Below, in pieces: positions 53,395-62,042 of a DNA stretch of 64,000 nucleotides. Both the position numbers and the translations under genes were made by a program. Below the pieces are notes generated by a model. That model saw only the letters and a program-made list of their open reading frames with translations. It ran no database searches and was not told the DNA's origin. The DNA comes from Anaerolineae bacterium (GTDB lineage Bacteria; Chloroflexota; Anaerolineae; Aggregatilineales; Phototrophicaceae): assembly GCA_017303635.1 (NCBI GenBank), contig JAFLCG010000007.1, forward strand, positions 186,001 to 250,000, read 5' to 3'. The first letter of the stretch is position 1, and each line of letters opens with the position of its first letter.

Positions 53395-54540
53395 TTAACA
53401 CTTTTGCTCATAAAAACGGTGGGTCTTGTAAATGGTTGAGCCAAAGCTGAGCGCAATGCTGACCATATCCTTGTTGACTTCCAGAATCCAACCGGAATCA
53501 GAGTGCTGCACCATCGGGTCGTTGAGCAGCGCCTGGAGAACGTGGTGATACAGCGCCGCATCCACGCCTTTATTCCGAAATTCGGTTTTTACCCCCATTA
53601 ACGGGATTCGTGCCCAATCCATGATCGGTCGGATCTTCCAGTGCCAGGCCGCCTTGAGCAGTGTGACGACCTCCGGCGTGCCAGGGCGCGGACCCGCTGC
53701 TTGCAACACCTGGTTGAAGTCCGGAATTGCCAGCACAAATCCGGCAGGCTGTCCATCAACATCGGCAAAAAAGGCAAAGTCTGGATTAAAAAACGTCCCC
53801 AGACTATTGACCAATGCATCGAGTTCGCGGGGGGTCATGGGCACAAAGCCCCAGTTCTTCTCCCAGGCCGCGTTATAGATTTCCTTAAAGAGTTTGAATT
53901 CCTCTTTGCGCCGATGGCGATCAAACGGACGAATAGTCACCTTGTTACGTTTCATGACGGCCTTGGTCAGGCGTTCGAGGCGGTCACCGGTGCCAACTTC
54001 CATGGCGCGCTGCCGACTGAGGTGAAAGCTGTAGACATCCATCGCTTTGGTAAAGCCCGCTCCTTCCACCAACTTCTGATAGTACGGCGGGTTATAAGGC
54101 ATCAGTATCACCGGACGCAGGAAGCCATCCACCAGCAAGCCACATTCCTCATGGGTAGTGAAGCTCTGCGGGCCCCGAATGGCCTCGTATCCCTGCGCCT
54201 TAACCCAGGCTGCCGCCGTACTCAACAAGGCGCTGGCCACTTCCTGATCATCAATCGTCTCAAAAGTACCAAACCAACCGATGTGTTCATCATGGAATTC
54301 GTTATGGCGATGGTTGATAAAGGCAGTGATCGTGCCGACGGCTTCCGCACCGCGCCAGGCGATGAAGTGATCGCCTTCCATATATTCCCACGAGGGATTC
54401 TTCTGGCGGTTAAGTAAGTCATGGCGCATCGAAAGCAGAGGCGGTACCCAGTTCGGATCGTTCCGGTACAACTTCCACGGAAACTCAAAGAATACCTGGC
54501 GATCCTGGGCGGATTCTACTTTGCGAACATCTACGGCCAT
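53395..54540 (-). CDS. GNAT-like acyltransferase family protein
   Basis: 381 residues. EFPWKLYRNDPNWVPPLLSM at the N-terminus, an acetyltransferase-like first half (GTITAFINHRHNEF), YNPPYYQKLVEGAGF, and a second half with FADVDGQPAGFVLAIPD and EFRNKGVDAALYHHVLQALL (CoA-site-like). This pattern is common in an uncharacterised GNAT family. Substrate unknown. Monocistronic on the minus strand. Confidence 0.75.
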   Translation of the reverse strand: MAVDVRKVESAQDRQVFFEFPWKLYRNDPNWVPPLLSMRHDLLNRQKNPSWEYMEGDHFIAWRGAEAVGTITAFINHRHNEFHDEHIGWFGTFETIDDQEVASALLSTAAAWVKAQGYEAIRGPQSFTTHEECGLLVDGFLRPVILMPYNPPYYQKLVEGAGFTKAMDVYSFHLSRQRAMEVGTGDRLERLTKAVMKRNKVTIRPFDRHRRKEEFKLFKEIYNAAWEKNWGFVPMTPRELDALVNSLGTFFNPDFAFFADVDGQPAGFVLAIPDFNQVLQAAGPRPGTPEVVTLLKAAWHWKIRPIMDWARIPLMGVKTEFRNKGVDAALYHHVLQALLNDPMVQHSDSGWILEVNKDMVSIALSFGSTIYKTHRFYEQKC

Positions 54541-54621
54541 AGCAATTCACTTTCCTGATCTCTCGACCAGTGCACTTCTCCACGTCATACTAACGTCTTT
54601 TAAGTTCGACGCAAACCGCCT

Positions 54622-55377
54622 TTAGCTGCGCCCCGCTAGCCAGGTCACCACATTGCGCCAAAGCTGCCCATAACCTGCCCACTGCAGGAACGGCAGTGGA
54701 CACCAGTGTGGACCAATGTCCGATGCCCATGCTAATGTGCGTCCCTTGCCAACAGACTGTACAGCCAGCAGCGGATGCTCACCCACCTGGGCAATCAGTT
54801 CTGCACCAGACTTGAGCATCAACTCATTGTAGCCGAGCAGGGCAGGCCACGCGCCTTCAATCCCGCGCAATACCGGATGATTCGGTGCACTCACCTGAGC
54901 AACGGCCCCTTCAGGCATCTCTACCCGGTCATCAAACGGGTGAATATTCACCGGGAGAATGGCTTCAATCGGTGTCCGGTAATATTTGGCTGCTGCGCTG
55001 ATGCCTGCGAAGGACATATAACCGCCGCACATCGCCAGGCCGCCTCCCCGTTCCACCCACTCTTGCAGCAGTTTGAGCCGATTGGGTGTCGATTGCCCAC
55101 GCAACCAGGTATCCGGGTGCAGCAGCAAAGTATTCGCGCCCAGGTCGCTCAAGATGACAACATCGTACTGTTGGAGCGCTGCCAGCGATTGAGGAAAGTG
55201 GGTCGCAGCCAGATGCCCGGGCAAATGCTCAAAGTGGAAGCCAGGCTGCCGCAGTTCTTTTTCCAGGTACTCGGTCCCTGTGTCATAAACTGTGCTGGAA
55301 AAAAAGTCCCAGCCTTTGTAGTGCGTGCTGTTGGAAACCCACGATTCCCCGGCCAGCAAAATGCGTATATCCGCCAT
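54622..55377 (-). CDS. Glutamine amidotransferase-like protein (DUF1355 type)
   Basis: 251 residues from the ATG at 55377 (GAGAGGA 8 nt upstream). A longer open frame to 55779 is rejected because it runs antisense through the tRNA gene. Motifs: ILLAGESWVSNSTHYKGWDFF, YDVVILSDLGANTLLLHPD, GGGLAMCGGYMSFAGI (nucleophile-like Cys) and RTLAWASDIGPHWCP. Class I amidotransferase-like flavodoxin fold. The family usually occurs with uncharacterised enzymes. Confidence 0.82.
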   Translation of the reverse strand: MADIRILLAGESWVSNSTHYKGWDFFSSTVYDTGTEYLEKELRQPGFHFEHLPGHLAATHFPQSLAALQQYDVVILSDLGANTLLLHPDTWLRGQSTPNRLKLLQEWVERGGGLAMCGGYMSFAGISAAAKYYRTPIEAILPVNIHPFDDRVEMPEGAVAQVSAPNHPVLRGIEGAWPALLGYNELMLKSGAELIAQVGEHPLLAVQSVGKGRTLAWASDIGPHWCPLPFLQWAGYGQLWRNVVTWLAGRS

Positions 55378-55477
55378 GTGTGTATCCTCTCTGGACAGAC
55401 TATGCCTGCTGCAGAAAGCATACCCGCCCTGCAATAAATTGCCACGTATGGACTGCATCGACTGGGCTGATTCTGTC

Positions 55478-55506
55478 TTGACAGTGTGGGTCGGCTTTGT
55501 TAGTAT
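55478..55506 (+). promoter_or_regulatory. Promoter of tRNA-Asn
   Basis: Consensus -35 TTGACA (55478-55483), 17-nt spacer, -10 TAGTAT (55501-55506), start expected near 55513, just ahead of the tRNA. Confidence 0.8.
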
Positions 55507-55517
55507 GCATCTCGCCT

Positions 55518-55589
55518 TCCAGCATAGCTCAACGGCAGAGCAATCGGCTGTTAACCGATGGGTTCCTGGTTCGAATCCAGGTGCTGGAG
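55518..55589 (+). tRNA. tRNA-Asn (GTT)
   Basis: 72 nt. Acceptor TCCAGCA / TGCTGGA, D-arm GCTC/GAGC, anticodon stem ATCGG/CCGAT with loop CTGTTAA (anticodon GTT), T-arm CCTGG-TTCGAAT-CCAGG, discriminator G. 3' CCA is not encoded. Confidence 0.97.
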
Positions 55590-55597
55590 CTAGTTTG

Positions 55598-55765
55598 GAG
55601 CCAGTCCGAACATTGTTCGGGGGAAACGCCGTAAGAGACATCTTCGGCGTTTTTTGTTGGCTTGCGTCCGCGCTTCTTGCCCTTCTCCAGTCGAACGCCG
55701 ATGCTTTGAAAATCACCGACGAGCGTCCGCAGATAGTCGACAGACCCACACACAGTATTTGACAT
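55598..55765 (-). pseudogene. Possible gene remnant next to tRNA-Asn
   Basis: Minus frame starting MSNTVCGSVDYLRTLVGDF, then GVRLEKGKKRGRKPTKNAED. It looks protein-like and has a basic KKRGRKPTK patch, but it overlaps the terminator and runs into the tRNA antisense without its own ending. Could be the truncated end of a mobile-element protein. Weak call. Confidence 0.3.
55625..55656 (+). terminator. Terminator after tRNA-Asn
   Basis: AACGCCG (55625-55631) / CGGCGTT (55645-55651), loop of 13 nt, then a run of T (TTTTTG). Confidence 0.75.
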
Positions 55766-56228
55766 GAACTAATGGGCAAAGGCTCTGATCTATACTCCTC
55801 GTTTCACAATCTGCTGCACCTGCATCCACTGTGAGCCAACAGTGTTCCCGATCTGGTAGCTTGTGCTGCCAGATCATTCATAAACGTTCCAGTTTATTCA
55901 GTTGATTTTATTCCGCATCTATCACCCAGACCTCGTTGACGGATGCCCATTAGTATTGCGACCAGGTGAATGGAGGCTTTACCGGCCTATCGACGCGCAG
56001 ATTCGGATGCTGCCAGCCGTCGCGGATTTTCTTGAAGAGGGTGACTTCGAAACCTCGGTTCCAACGTCTGAAGGCTGCTCATGAAAGGCCACAACTGAGT
56101 TCGCTTTTGTCCAAGTATCTAAACGCCGGAATCCTATTCTACGATTCCACATCAACCTATACTCCAAACAAAATGCGACCTTGGTCACATTTGATATTGT
56201 TTCAAGGATAGTTGTATTGGAGCATATT
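55766..56228. other. Region between tRNA-Asn and the ABC transporter
   Basis: About 460 bp without an intact gene. On the minus strand, about 56062-55950, a stop-bounded frame reads FRRWNRGFEVTLFKKIRDG, then WQHPNLRVDRPVKPP and a stop, which looks like a decayed coding fragment. Style and base use change here from the left to the right part of the window. Confidence 0.35.
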
Positions 56229-57947
56229 ATGTCAGGGATTAGAAAGTTTCTTGTATTTTTTGTGCTGATCTTGATCATCGGCTCCATTTCGTTCGGTGGT
56301 GCGAGTGCACAAGACGATACAGTCTTTCGGGTTATTGAGCCGGGTGCATATCGGGCAGCCGCAATGCTTGCCACACCCAGTGAACGCGCTGGGCATGTGG
56401 CTGATCTGCTCTGGCTGCCGCTGGTAGGAAGCGACCCAGACGCTCAACCCGTTCCGACTGGTTTAGCCGAGTCATGGGAAGTTGCTGCGGACAACATGTC
56501 GGTTGTATTCACGCTTCGTCAGGATGCCAAGTTCTCAGATGGTTCTTCAATCACGGCAGTTGATGCCGCGTGGAGCATCAACTATCAGATTATGAGCGGC
56601 CACCCTGACATATACGGTCAGCATGATTTCTTCCCCGCTCGCCGCGAATACGCGACGATTGTCGGCGCACAGGAAGTCTTCGACGGCGGAATTCCAGCAG
56701 ATGAATTCAGTGCGGCGGATGTTGCAGGCATCATTGTTGTGGATGATTACACCCTTCGGATTGAATTCGCCCAACCAACACTTTTCATGCTCAACAATCT
56801 CCAGTTTGCCCGTATTGCCAAAGCTGAATCAGTAATGGCAGGTGCAGGCAAAAACTATGCCGAAGATGCCTATTGGACCACCGAACCCGGCGCAGTATTT
56901 TCCGGTCCATTTATGCTGGAGTCATTCCGATCGGGCAGTGGCATGACTCTCGTTCCCAATCCGTACTGGTTTGGCGGTGAGCCGGGTGTCAGCCGGGTAG
57001 AGTCCATCTTTGTACAAGACCTCTCTTCGGGGATTGCCGCTTTCGAGAATGGGGAAGCCGAAGTTGTCGACTTCTCGATGACCCCGATTGATGTAGCGAA
57101 CCTGGCATCGTCAGAATATTTGCAGTCCAGCCTCGTGAGCTATCCTAGTTTGAGTGTCGTACAGTTGTTTGTCACGCCCTTCCGCCCTATGGACGATGTG
57201 CATGTTCGCCGTGCGATCTCGATGGCAATTGACCGACAAGCACTGACCAATGTGTTGGGTGGGGGAGAAGGTCAGACGACTTATCAGGTCATTTCCGGCC
57301 ACTTTGCGCCCGCTAACGTGAACTGTGCTGATCAATTCGCCAGTGTTGTCGGTATGCCATATGATCCAGCAGCGGCTCAGGCCGAACTAGCGCTGTCACC
57401 TTATGCCGCGGACATCGCCACCATGCCGCTTAACATGCAGCTAGGCATGTTCGGAATGCCGCTGTCACAGGACTTGATCATCGCGCAGGTTGTCCAAGCG
57501 ATGCTTCAGCAGAACCTCGGTATTACAGTGAATATTCAATCGTCGCCCATCGCCGATTTCAACGCACCACCTTACCCAACACACATGTGGCCTAACGAAC
57601 AGGGTAACCATTTCATCGATCAAATGGCATACATGAACAACCTTGCTGCCCTGAATTCCGCCGATCCGCTGCCCGATGAAGCGCAGATGGGGATGGTGAC
57701 GATGCCACGTGTCCCCGAACTCCTTGATTTGATGGCGCAGGCGGCCACCGCAACTGACATTACCAACCGCTGCGAGATTCTAGCGCAAGCCCAGCAGGCG
57801 TGGGTTGATCAGGTTTATACGATTGATCTGTTCACATTCGATAGTTCGATGTTGATCGCCCCTTATGTAGAGGGTGAAGTGATCAATAATTTTGGTGGTT
57901 CCCTGAGTTTCCGCGAAACCCTCGAAGAACTTAGTTACAGCCGTTAG
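56229..57947 (+). CDS. ABC transporter substrate-binding protein (family 5, Dpp/Opp type)
   Basis: 572 residues from the ATG at 56229 (TTGGAG 7 nt upstream). Signal peptide 1-28 with A-x-A ending (GGASAQ), no lipobox. Family 5 motifs: LAESWEVAADNMSVVFTLRQDAKFSDGS (in parts), TAVDAAWSINYQI, AGKNYAEDAYWTTEPGAVFSGPFML and VRRAISMAIDRQAL. Captures oligopeptides or, in many Chloroflexota and Thermotogae, oligosaccharides. The glycosidase-like gene at the end of this operon favours sugars. Confidence 0.9.
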   Translation: MSGIRKFLVFFVLILIIGSISFGGASAQDDTVFRVIEPGAYRAAAMLATPSERAGHVADLLWLPLVGSDPDAQPVPTGLAESWEVAADNMSVVFTLRQDAKFSDGSSITAVDAAWSINYQIMSGHPDIYGQHDFFPARREYATIVGAQEVFDGGIPADEFSAADVAGIIVVDDYTLRIEFAQPTLFMLNNLQFARIAKAESVMAGAGKNYAEDAYWTTEPGAVFSGPFMLESFRSGSGMTLVPNPYWFGGEPGVSRVESIFVQDLSSGIAAFENGEAEVVDFSMTPIDVANLASSEYLQSSLVSYPSLSVVQLFVTPFRPMDDVHVRRAISMAIDRQALTNVLGGGEGQTTYQVISGHFAPANVNCADQFASVVGMPYDPAAAQAELALSPYAADIATMPLNMQLGMFGMPLSQDLIIAQVVQAMLQQNLGITVNIQSSPIADFNAPPYPTHMWPNEQGNHFIDQMAYMNNLAALNSADPLPDEAQMGMVTMPRVPELLDLMAQAATATDITNRCEILAQAQQAWVDQVYTIDLFTFDSSMLIAPYVEGEVINNFGGSLSFRETLEELSYSR

Positions 57948-57977
57948 CCGAGCGGTTGTAACTACGGTACTCCGTCA

Positions 57978-58010
57978 GGCTCAGAGCGGTCATTTCAATC
58001 GCTCTGAGCC
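57978..58010 (+). other. Stem-loop between the binding-protein and permease genes
   Basis: 11-bp perfect stem GGCTCAGAGCG (57978-57988) / CGCTCTGAGCC (58000-58010). Such loops after binding-protein genes stabilise that part of the mRNA or partly terminate it, giving more binding protein than permease. Confidence 0.6.
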
Positions 58011-58077
58011 TTGTGATCTGCATCTCCCCCGTGGCAGTGGAGAATGATCTGAAATGTGTTCATCATGCTGAATCATC

Positions 58078-59028
58078 ATGTTTAGATTTGTGGTAAGCCG
58101 CCTCGCCGGTTTAATCCCCTTGCTGTTGGTCGTGAGCGCGTTTGTGTTCGTTTTGGGACAATATGGCGCAGGTGACATTGCAGCCTACCTGACGTTTCAA
58201 CGCAGCGGTGGACGTTTCGACCAGGAATTGTACGACCGATACCGCGATGAACTTGGTCTTGATGATCCGGTAGTGGTTCGTTATACGACGTGGCTGGCAA
58301 ATGCCCTTAGGGGCGATCTCGGACGTTCATATGTGGCGATAGGTGAACCAGAGATCGCCGGATTGCTCGTACGGTCACTTCCGATCACGCTGCAATTGGC
58401 ATCAGCTGCACTATTCATAGTTACCTGTACCGCAGTTCCTATCGGTTTTATTACCGCGCTTTATCGCAACTCATTGCTTGATCGATTGCTGGTCGCAATG
58501 GCATCCGTTTTATCGACAGTTCCCGCCTTCGTCCTCGCACCACTAAGTATGATTGTGATCGTTAATCAATTGCATTTGCTCCCTTCAGTCGGGTTGGGAT
58601 GGCGCGGCTTGTTCAGCCAGGAAACTATTCTGCCAGCGGCGTGTTTGGCAGCAGGCCCATTCCTGAATCTTGTACGATTCACCCGCGCATCTGTGTTGGA
58701 AGTACTATCTCAGGACTATATACGCGCGGCTTACGCGCGTGGTCTCTCAAGTACTCAGGTGATCATCCATCATGTGGTTCGCAACAGCCTTACCCCAGTA
58801 ATCACGGTGTTAGGGCTTACGGCGGGGCAGTTGGTCGGCAGTACCTTGTTTGTCGAAGCGATTTTCAACCTGCAGGGTTTTGGGCAGGTTGTCGCACGGG
58901 CACTGACGCTCGGTGATATTCAAACTGCGACAGCGGGCGCTCTGGTTGCAACTGTAATTGTGCTACTGTCCAGCCTTGTGGTCGATGTGATCTATGTGAT
59001 GGTCGATCCCCGTGTCAAACTTTCCTGA
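58078..59028 (+). CDS. ABC transporter permease (DppB-type)
   Basis: 316 residues, six helices. MFRFVVSRLAGLIPLLLVVS start, RYRDELGLDDPVVVRYTTWL, and the coupling EAA loop YIRAAYARGLSSTQVIIHHVVRN, the docking site for the ATPase. Standard length. Confidence 0.93.
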   Translation: MFRFVVSRLAGLIPLLLVVSAFVFVLGQYGAGDIAAYLTFQRSGGRFDQELYDRYRDELGLDDPVVVRYTTWLANALRGDLGRSYVAIGEPEIAGLLVRSLPITLQLASAALFIVTCTAVPIGFITALYRNSLLDRLLVAMASVLSTVPAFVLAPLSMIVIVNQLHLLPSVGLGWRGLFSQETILPAACLAAGPFLNLVRFTRASVLEVLSQDYIRAAYARGLSSTQVIIHHVVRNSLTPVITVLGLTAGQLVGSTLFVEAIFNLQGFGQVVARALTLGDIQTATAGALVATVIVLLSSLVVDVIYVMVDPRVKLS

Positions 59029-59038
59029 AGGTAAGCCG

Positions 59039-60016
59039 ATGAGTGCCGAGATTGATAATCAGCCTACCGATTCCGCACCTCTGTGGCGGACGAGCAAGCC
59101 CCGCACCTTTTGGAGCGACGCTGCCCACAGCTTCTCGCGCAACTATACCGGAATGCTAGGTTTACTGATCTTCGTCCTTCTACTCTTAGCAGCCATTTTT
59201 GCCAACCAAATTGCACCCTATGACTATTTGGCACAGGACTGGAACAATCTGCTCAAGCCGCCGAATGCCAATCATCTGATGGGGACGGATGAACTCGGGC
59301 GCGATGTATTTAGCCGCGTGCTAATGGGTGCGCGCACTGCATTTCTAGTCGCGCTGTGTATCTCGACGATATCGACCACTATTGGTTTGTTCGCAGGCGC
59401 ATTGAGCGCATTACTAGGCGGTTGGGTGGATCGAGTCGTGGTATGGATTATGGACGCACTGCTCAGTTTTCCCTCGATCTGGCTCGCGGCGTTTGTGAGC
59501 GTCGTTACACGTCCAACAATTGATTCCTTGACCAGCGGCTTGTACGCGAGTACCGGTTGGGCGATGTTTCAAGATCGCGTAATCTTCAGCTATTTAGTAG
59601 TTATCTTTGCAATCGGGTTCGTAGCGTGGCCCTATATGGGCCGATTGGTACGCAGTCAGGTGCTATCGCTGCGCGAAAAGGAATTCATCGAAGCAGCCCG
59701 TGCGCTCGGCGCGGGGACTCGCTGGGTCACGATACGCCACTTGATTCCGAACGTATTGGGTTCGGTCATCGTGACTTTCACATTAAGTTTCGGAAATGCC
59801 ATGCTCTACGAATCCAGTTTAAGCTTTTTGGGGATCGGCATCCAACCACCCGGAGCAAGCTGGGGCCGCATGATCTTTGAGGCATTAGGGCGCTTGCGCG
59901 CTCAACCCTACCTCATCATCATGCCAGGGTTGACTCTGTCGCTGGTAGTGCTGTCACTTCAATTTGTTGGTGATGCACTTAACGATGCACTGAATCCTCG
60001 TTCACATTCACGCTAG
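59039..60016 (+). CDS. ABC transporter permease (DppC-type)
   Basis: 325 residues from the ATG at 59039; an in-frame GTG at 59012 overlaps the DppB gene. Six helices. PNANHLMGTDELGRDVFSRVLMGAR is diagnostic for DppC. EAA loop: EFIEAARALGAGTRWVTIRHLIPN. Confidence 0.93.
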   Translation: MSAEIDNQPTDSAPLWRTSKPRTFWSDAAHSFSRNYTGMLGLLIFVLLLLAAIFANQIAPYDYLAQDWNNLLKPPNANHLMGTDELGRDVFSRVLMGARTAFLVALCISTISTTIGLFAGALSALLGGWVDRVVVWIMDALLSFPSIWLAAFVSVVTRPTIDSLTSGLYASTGWAMFQDRVIFSYLVVIFAIGFVAWPYMGRLVRSQVLSLREKEFIEAARALGAGTRWVTIRHLIPNVLGSVIVTFTLSFGNAMLYESSLSFLGIGIQPPGASWGRMIFEALGRLRAQPYLIIMPGLTLSLVVLSLQFVGDALNDALNPRSHSR

Positions 60017-60054
60017 ATTACCCAAGACAAGTGTAATTGACAGGAATAGTTGGA

Positions 60055-61050
60055 ATGAGTTTGGAACAACAGCAGAGAGATGTATTGCAGGTTAAGCGGT
60101 TACAAGTACAGTTTAAAACGCGCGATGGTATCGTTTACGCGGTGCAGGATTTGTCATTTCATGTCGCGCCTGGTGAGATCGTTGGATTGGTCGGCGAATC
60201 CGGTTGTGGCAAATCGACTGCAGCCCTGGCTTTAATGCGCCTCGTCCCCAAACCGGGACGAATAGTTGGTGGAAGCGTATTGCTCAACGATCGGGATATA
60301 TTGGAACTGAGCGAATCCGAGATGCGCTCGCTCCGCGGGCATGAAGTGGCGATGGTCTTTCAGGACGCGCTCACAGCGCTCGATCCACGCATGACCGTAG
60401 GGCGACAAATCATGGAACCACTGCGGATTCATTTGAAACTCTCACCCAAGGCAGCCCGTGAACGCGCTGCCGACCTTCTTGCTCAGGTGGGAATTCCCTC
60501 ACCTGCTACCCGTCTCAACCAATACCCGCACGAGTTTTCCGGTGGCATGCGTCAGCGCGTCATGATTGCTCTAGCGCTGTCATGTGGTCCGTCGCTGCTC
60601 ATCGCAGATGAGCCAACGACCGCGCTTGATGTGACCACACAAAATCAGATTCTTAACCTGCTAGTCAAGCTCAAAGATGAAACTGGCGCGGCAATTGTGC
60701 TGATTACGCATGACGTGGGGGTCGTCTCGAAGGTGTGTGATCGTGTAGTCGTTATGTACGCGGGGCGTGAGGTCGAAATCGGCGGTACTCGCGACATCTT
60801 TACGGCGGCGCGTCACCCCTATTCTCGCGGGTTACTTGAATCGACGCTGATGCTGGATGGTGATCGCGAACGACCGCTCGAAGCCATACCTGGGCTCCCA
60901 CCGGAATTGATCGACTTGCCGCCAGGCTGTGTCTTCTACCCACGCTGCAAATACCGATCAGATCAGTGCAAGACAGCCTCCCCCCCACTGGAACCAGTAG
61001 CGAATGTGCACGAAGCCGCATGCTGGAATTGGAGATCGCTAAACGCATGA
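60055..61050 (+). CDS. ABC transporter ATP-binding protein (DppD-type)
   Basis: 331 residues from the ATG at 60055. Walker A GESGCGKST, Q-loop VFQDALTALDPRM, signature FSGGMRQRV, Walker B LLIADEPTTALD, H-loop VLITHDVGV. The C-terminal oligopeptide-type extension has CVFYPRCKYRSDQC and a final Cys. Its end overlaps the next gene by 4 nt (ATGA). Confidence 0.95.
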   Translation: MSLEQQQRDVLQVKRLQVQFKTRDGIVYAVQDLSFHVAPGEIVGLVGESGCGKSTAALALMRLVPKPGRIVGGSVLLNDRDILELSESEMRSLRGHEVAMVFQDALTALDPRMTVGRQIMEPLRIHLKLSPKAARERAADLLAQVGIPSPATRLNQYPHEFSGGMRQRVMIALALSCGPSLLIADEPTTALDVTTQNQILNLLVKLKDETGAAIVLITHDVGVVSKVCDRVVVMYAGREVEIGGTRDIFTAARHPYSRGLLESTLMLDGDRERPLEAIPGLPPELIDLPPGCVFYPRCKYRSDQCKTASPPLEPVANVHEAACWNWRSLNA

Positions 61051-62042
61051 CGACTCAACCCGAAGTGCTCAGCGTGCATAATTTGCGCACGCATTTTCCA
61101 GGACCGGCACTCGGTTTGCCGTGGCAAGGGCGCACCACGGTTCGTGCTGTGGATGATGTCAGCTTCTCGATCTCACATGGACACACGATGGGGCTGGTGG
61201 GTGAATCGGGTTGCGGCAAATCAACCGTCGCGCGATCTATTCTGCAATTAGTGCGACCGACAAGTGGTCAGGTGCTGTTCGAGGGCATTGATCTCTGCAA
61301 ATTGAAACCTAAAGCTCTTGCTCCTTTGCGCAAGCAGATGCAAATCATCTTCCAGGATCCATATGCCTCACTGGATCCACGCGCCACCATCGGTTTTACA
61401 ATTGGTGAAGGGCTATTGATCCACAAGCTGGTCAATGAACGCGATCTGCGTCAGCGGGTTGCAGACCTCATGCTGATGGTCGGATTGAATCCCGCTTTCG
61501 AGAATCGCTACCCGCATGAGTTCAGCGGTGGACAGCGCCAGCGGGTGGGAATTGCGCGGGCACTGGCGACAAATCCCAAATTCATTATCGGTGACGAGCC
61601 GATTTCCGCCTTAGATGTATCCATTCAGGCACAAATAATCAATCTGCTGCGTGATCTTCGCGCTCGTTTGAATCTCACAATGCTGTTCATATCCCACGAT
61701 TTACGCGCTGTTCGCTATCTTAGTGATGAAGTCGCAGTGATGTACCTCGGCAAGATTGTCGAATGTGCGCCGACCGATCTGCTCTTCAAGCAACCTGCAC
61801 ATCCCTATACGCAAGCCCTGCTAAACTCTGTTCCGAAACCACGTTGGGTGGACGGTAGACAAATTGCCGAGATCAAAGGTGAAGTGCCCAGCCCACTCAA
61901 TCCACCTTCGGGTTGCTATTTTTCGACGCGTTGCCCCCATGTTATGCCGCGCTGCAAACAAGAACAGCCCGCGCTCGTAGAAGTACAAGCGGGACACAAA
62001 GCTGCCTGTTTTCTCCTGAATGATGTGAGCCATCCCATATGA
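61047..62042 (+). CDS. ABC transporter ATP-binding protein (DppF-type)
   Basis: 331 residues from the ATG at 61047. Walker A GESGCGKST, IIFQDPYASLDPRATIG, signature FSGGQRQRVGIARAL, Walker B FIIGDEPISALD, H-loop FISHDLRAV. C-terminal CYFSTRCPHVMPRCKQEQPA as in DppF. Overlaps the next gene by 4 nt. Confidence 0.95.
   Translation: MTTQPEVLSVHNLRTHFPGPALGLPWQGRTTVRAVDDVSFSISHGHTMGLVGESGCGKSTVARSILQLVRPTSGQVLFEGIDLCKLKPKALAPLRKQMQIIFQDPYASLDPRATIGFTIGEGLLIHKLVNERDLRQRVADLMLMVGLNPAFENRYPHEFSGGQRQRVGIARALATNPKFIIGDEPISALDVSIQAQIINLLRDLRARLNLTMLFISHDLRAVRYLSDEVAVMYLGKIVECAPTDLLFKQPAHPYTQALLNSVPKPRWVDGRQIAEIKGEVPSPLNPPSGCYFSTRCPHVMPRCKQEQPALVEVQAGHKAACFLLNDVSHPI

Noticed and set aside
55378..55779. 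N-terminal extension of the amidotransferase-like gene
   Set aside because: It is the antisense translation of tRNA-Asn and its promoter; the start at 55377 has a good ribosome-binding site.
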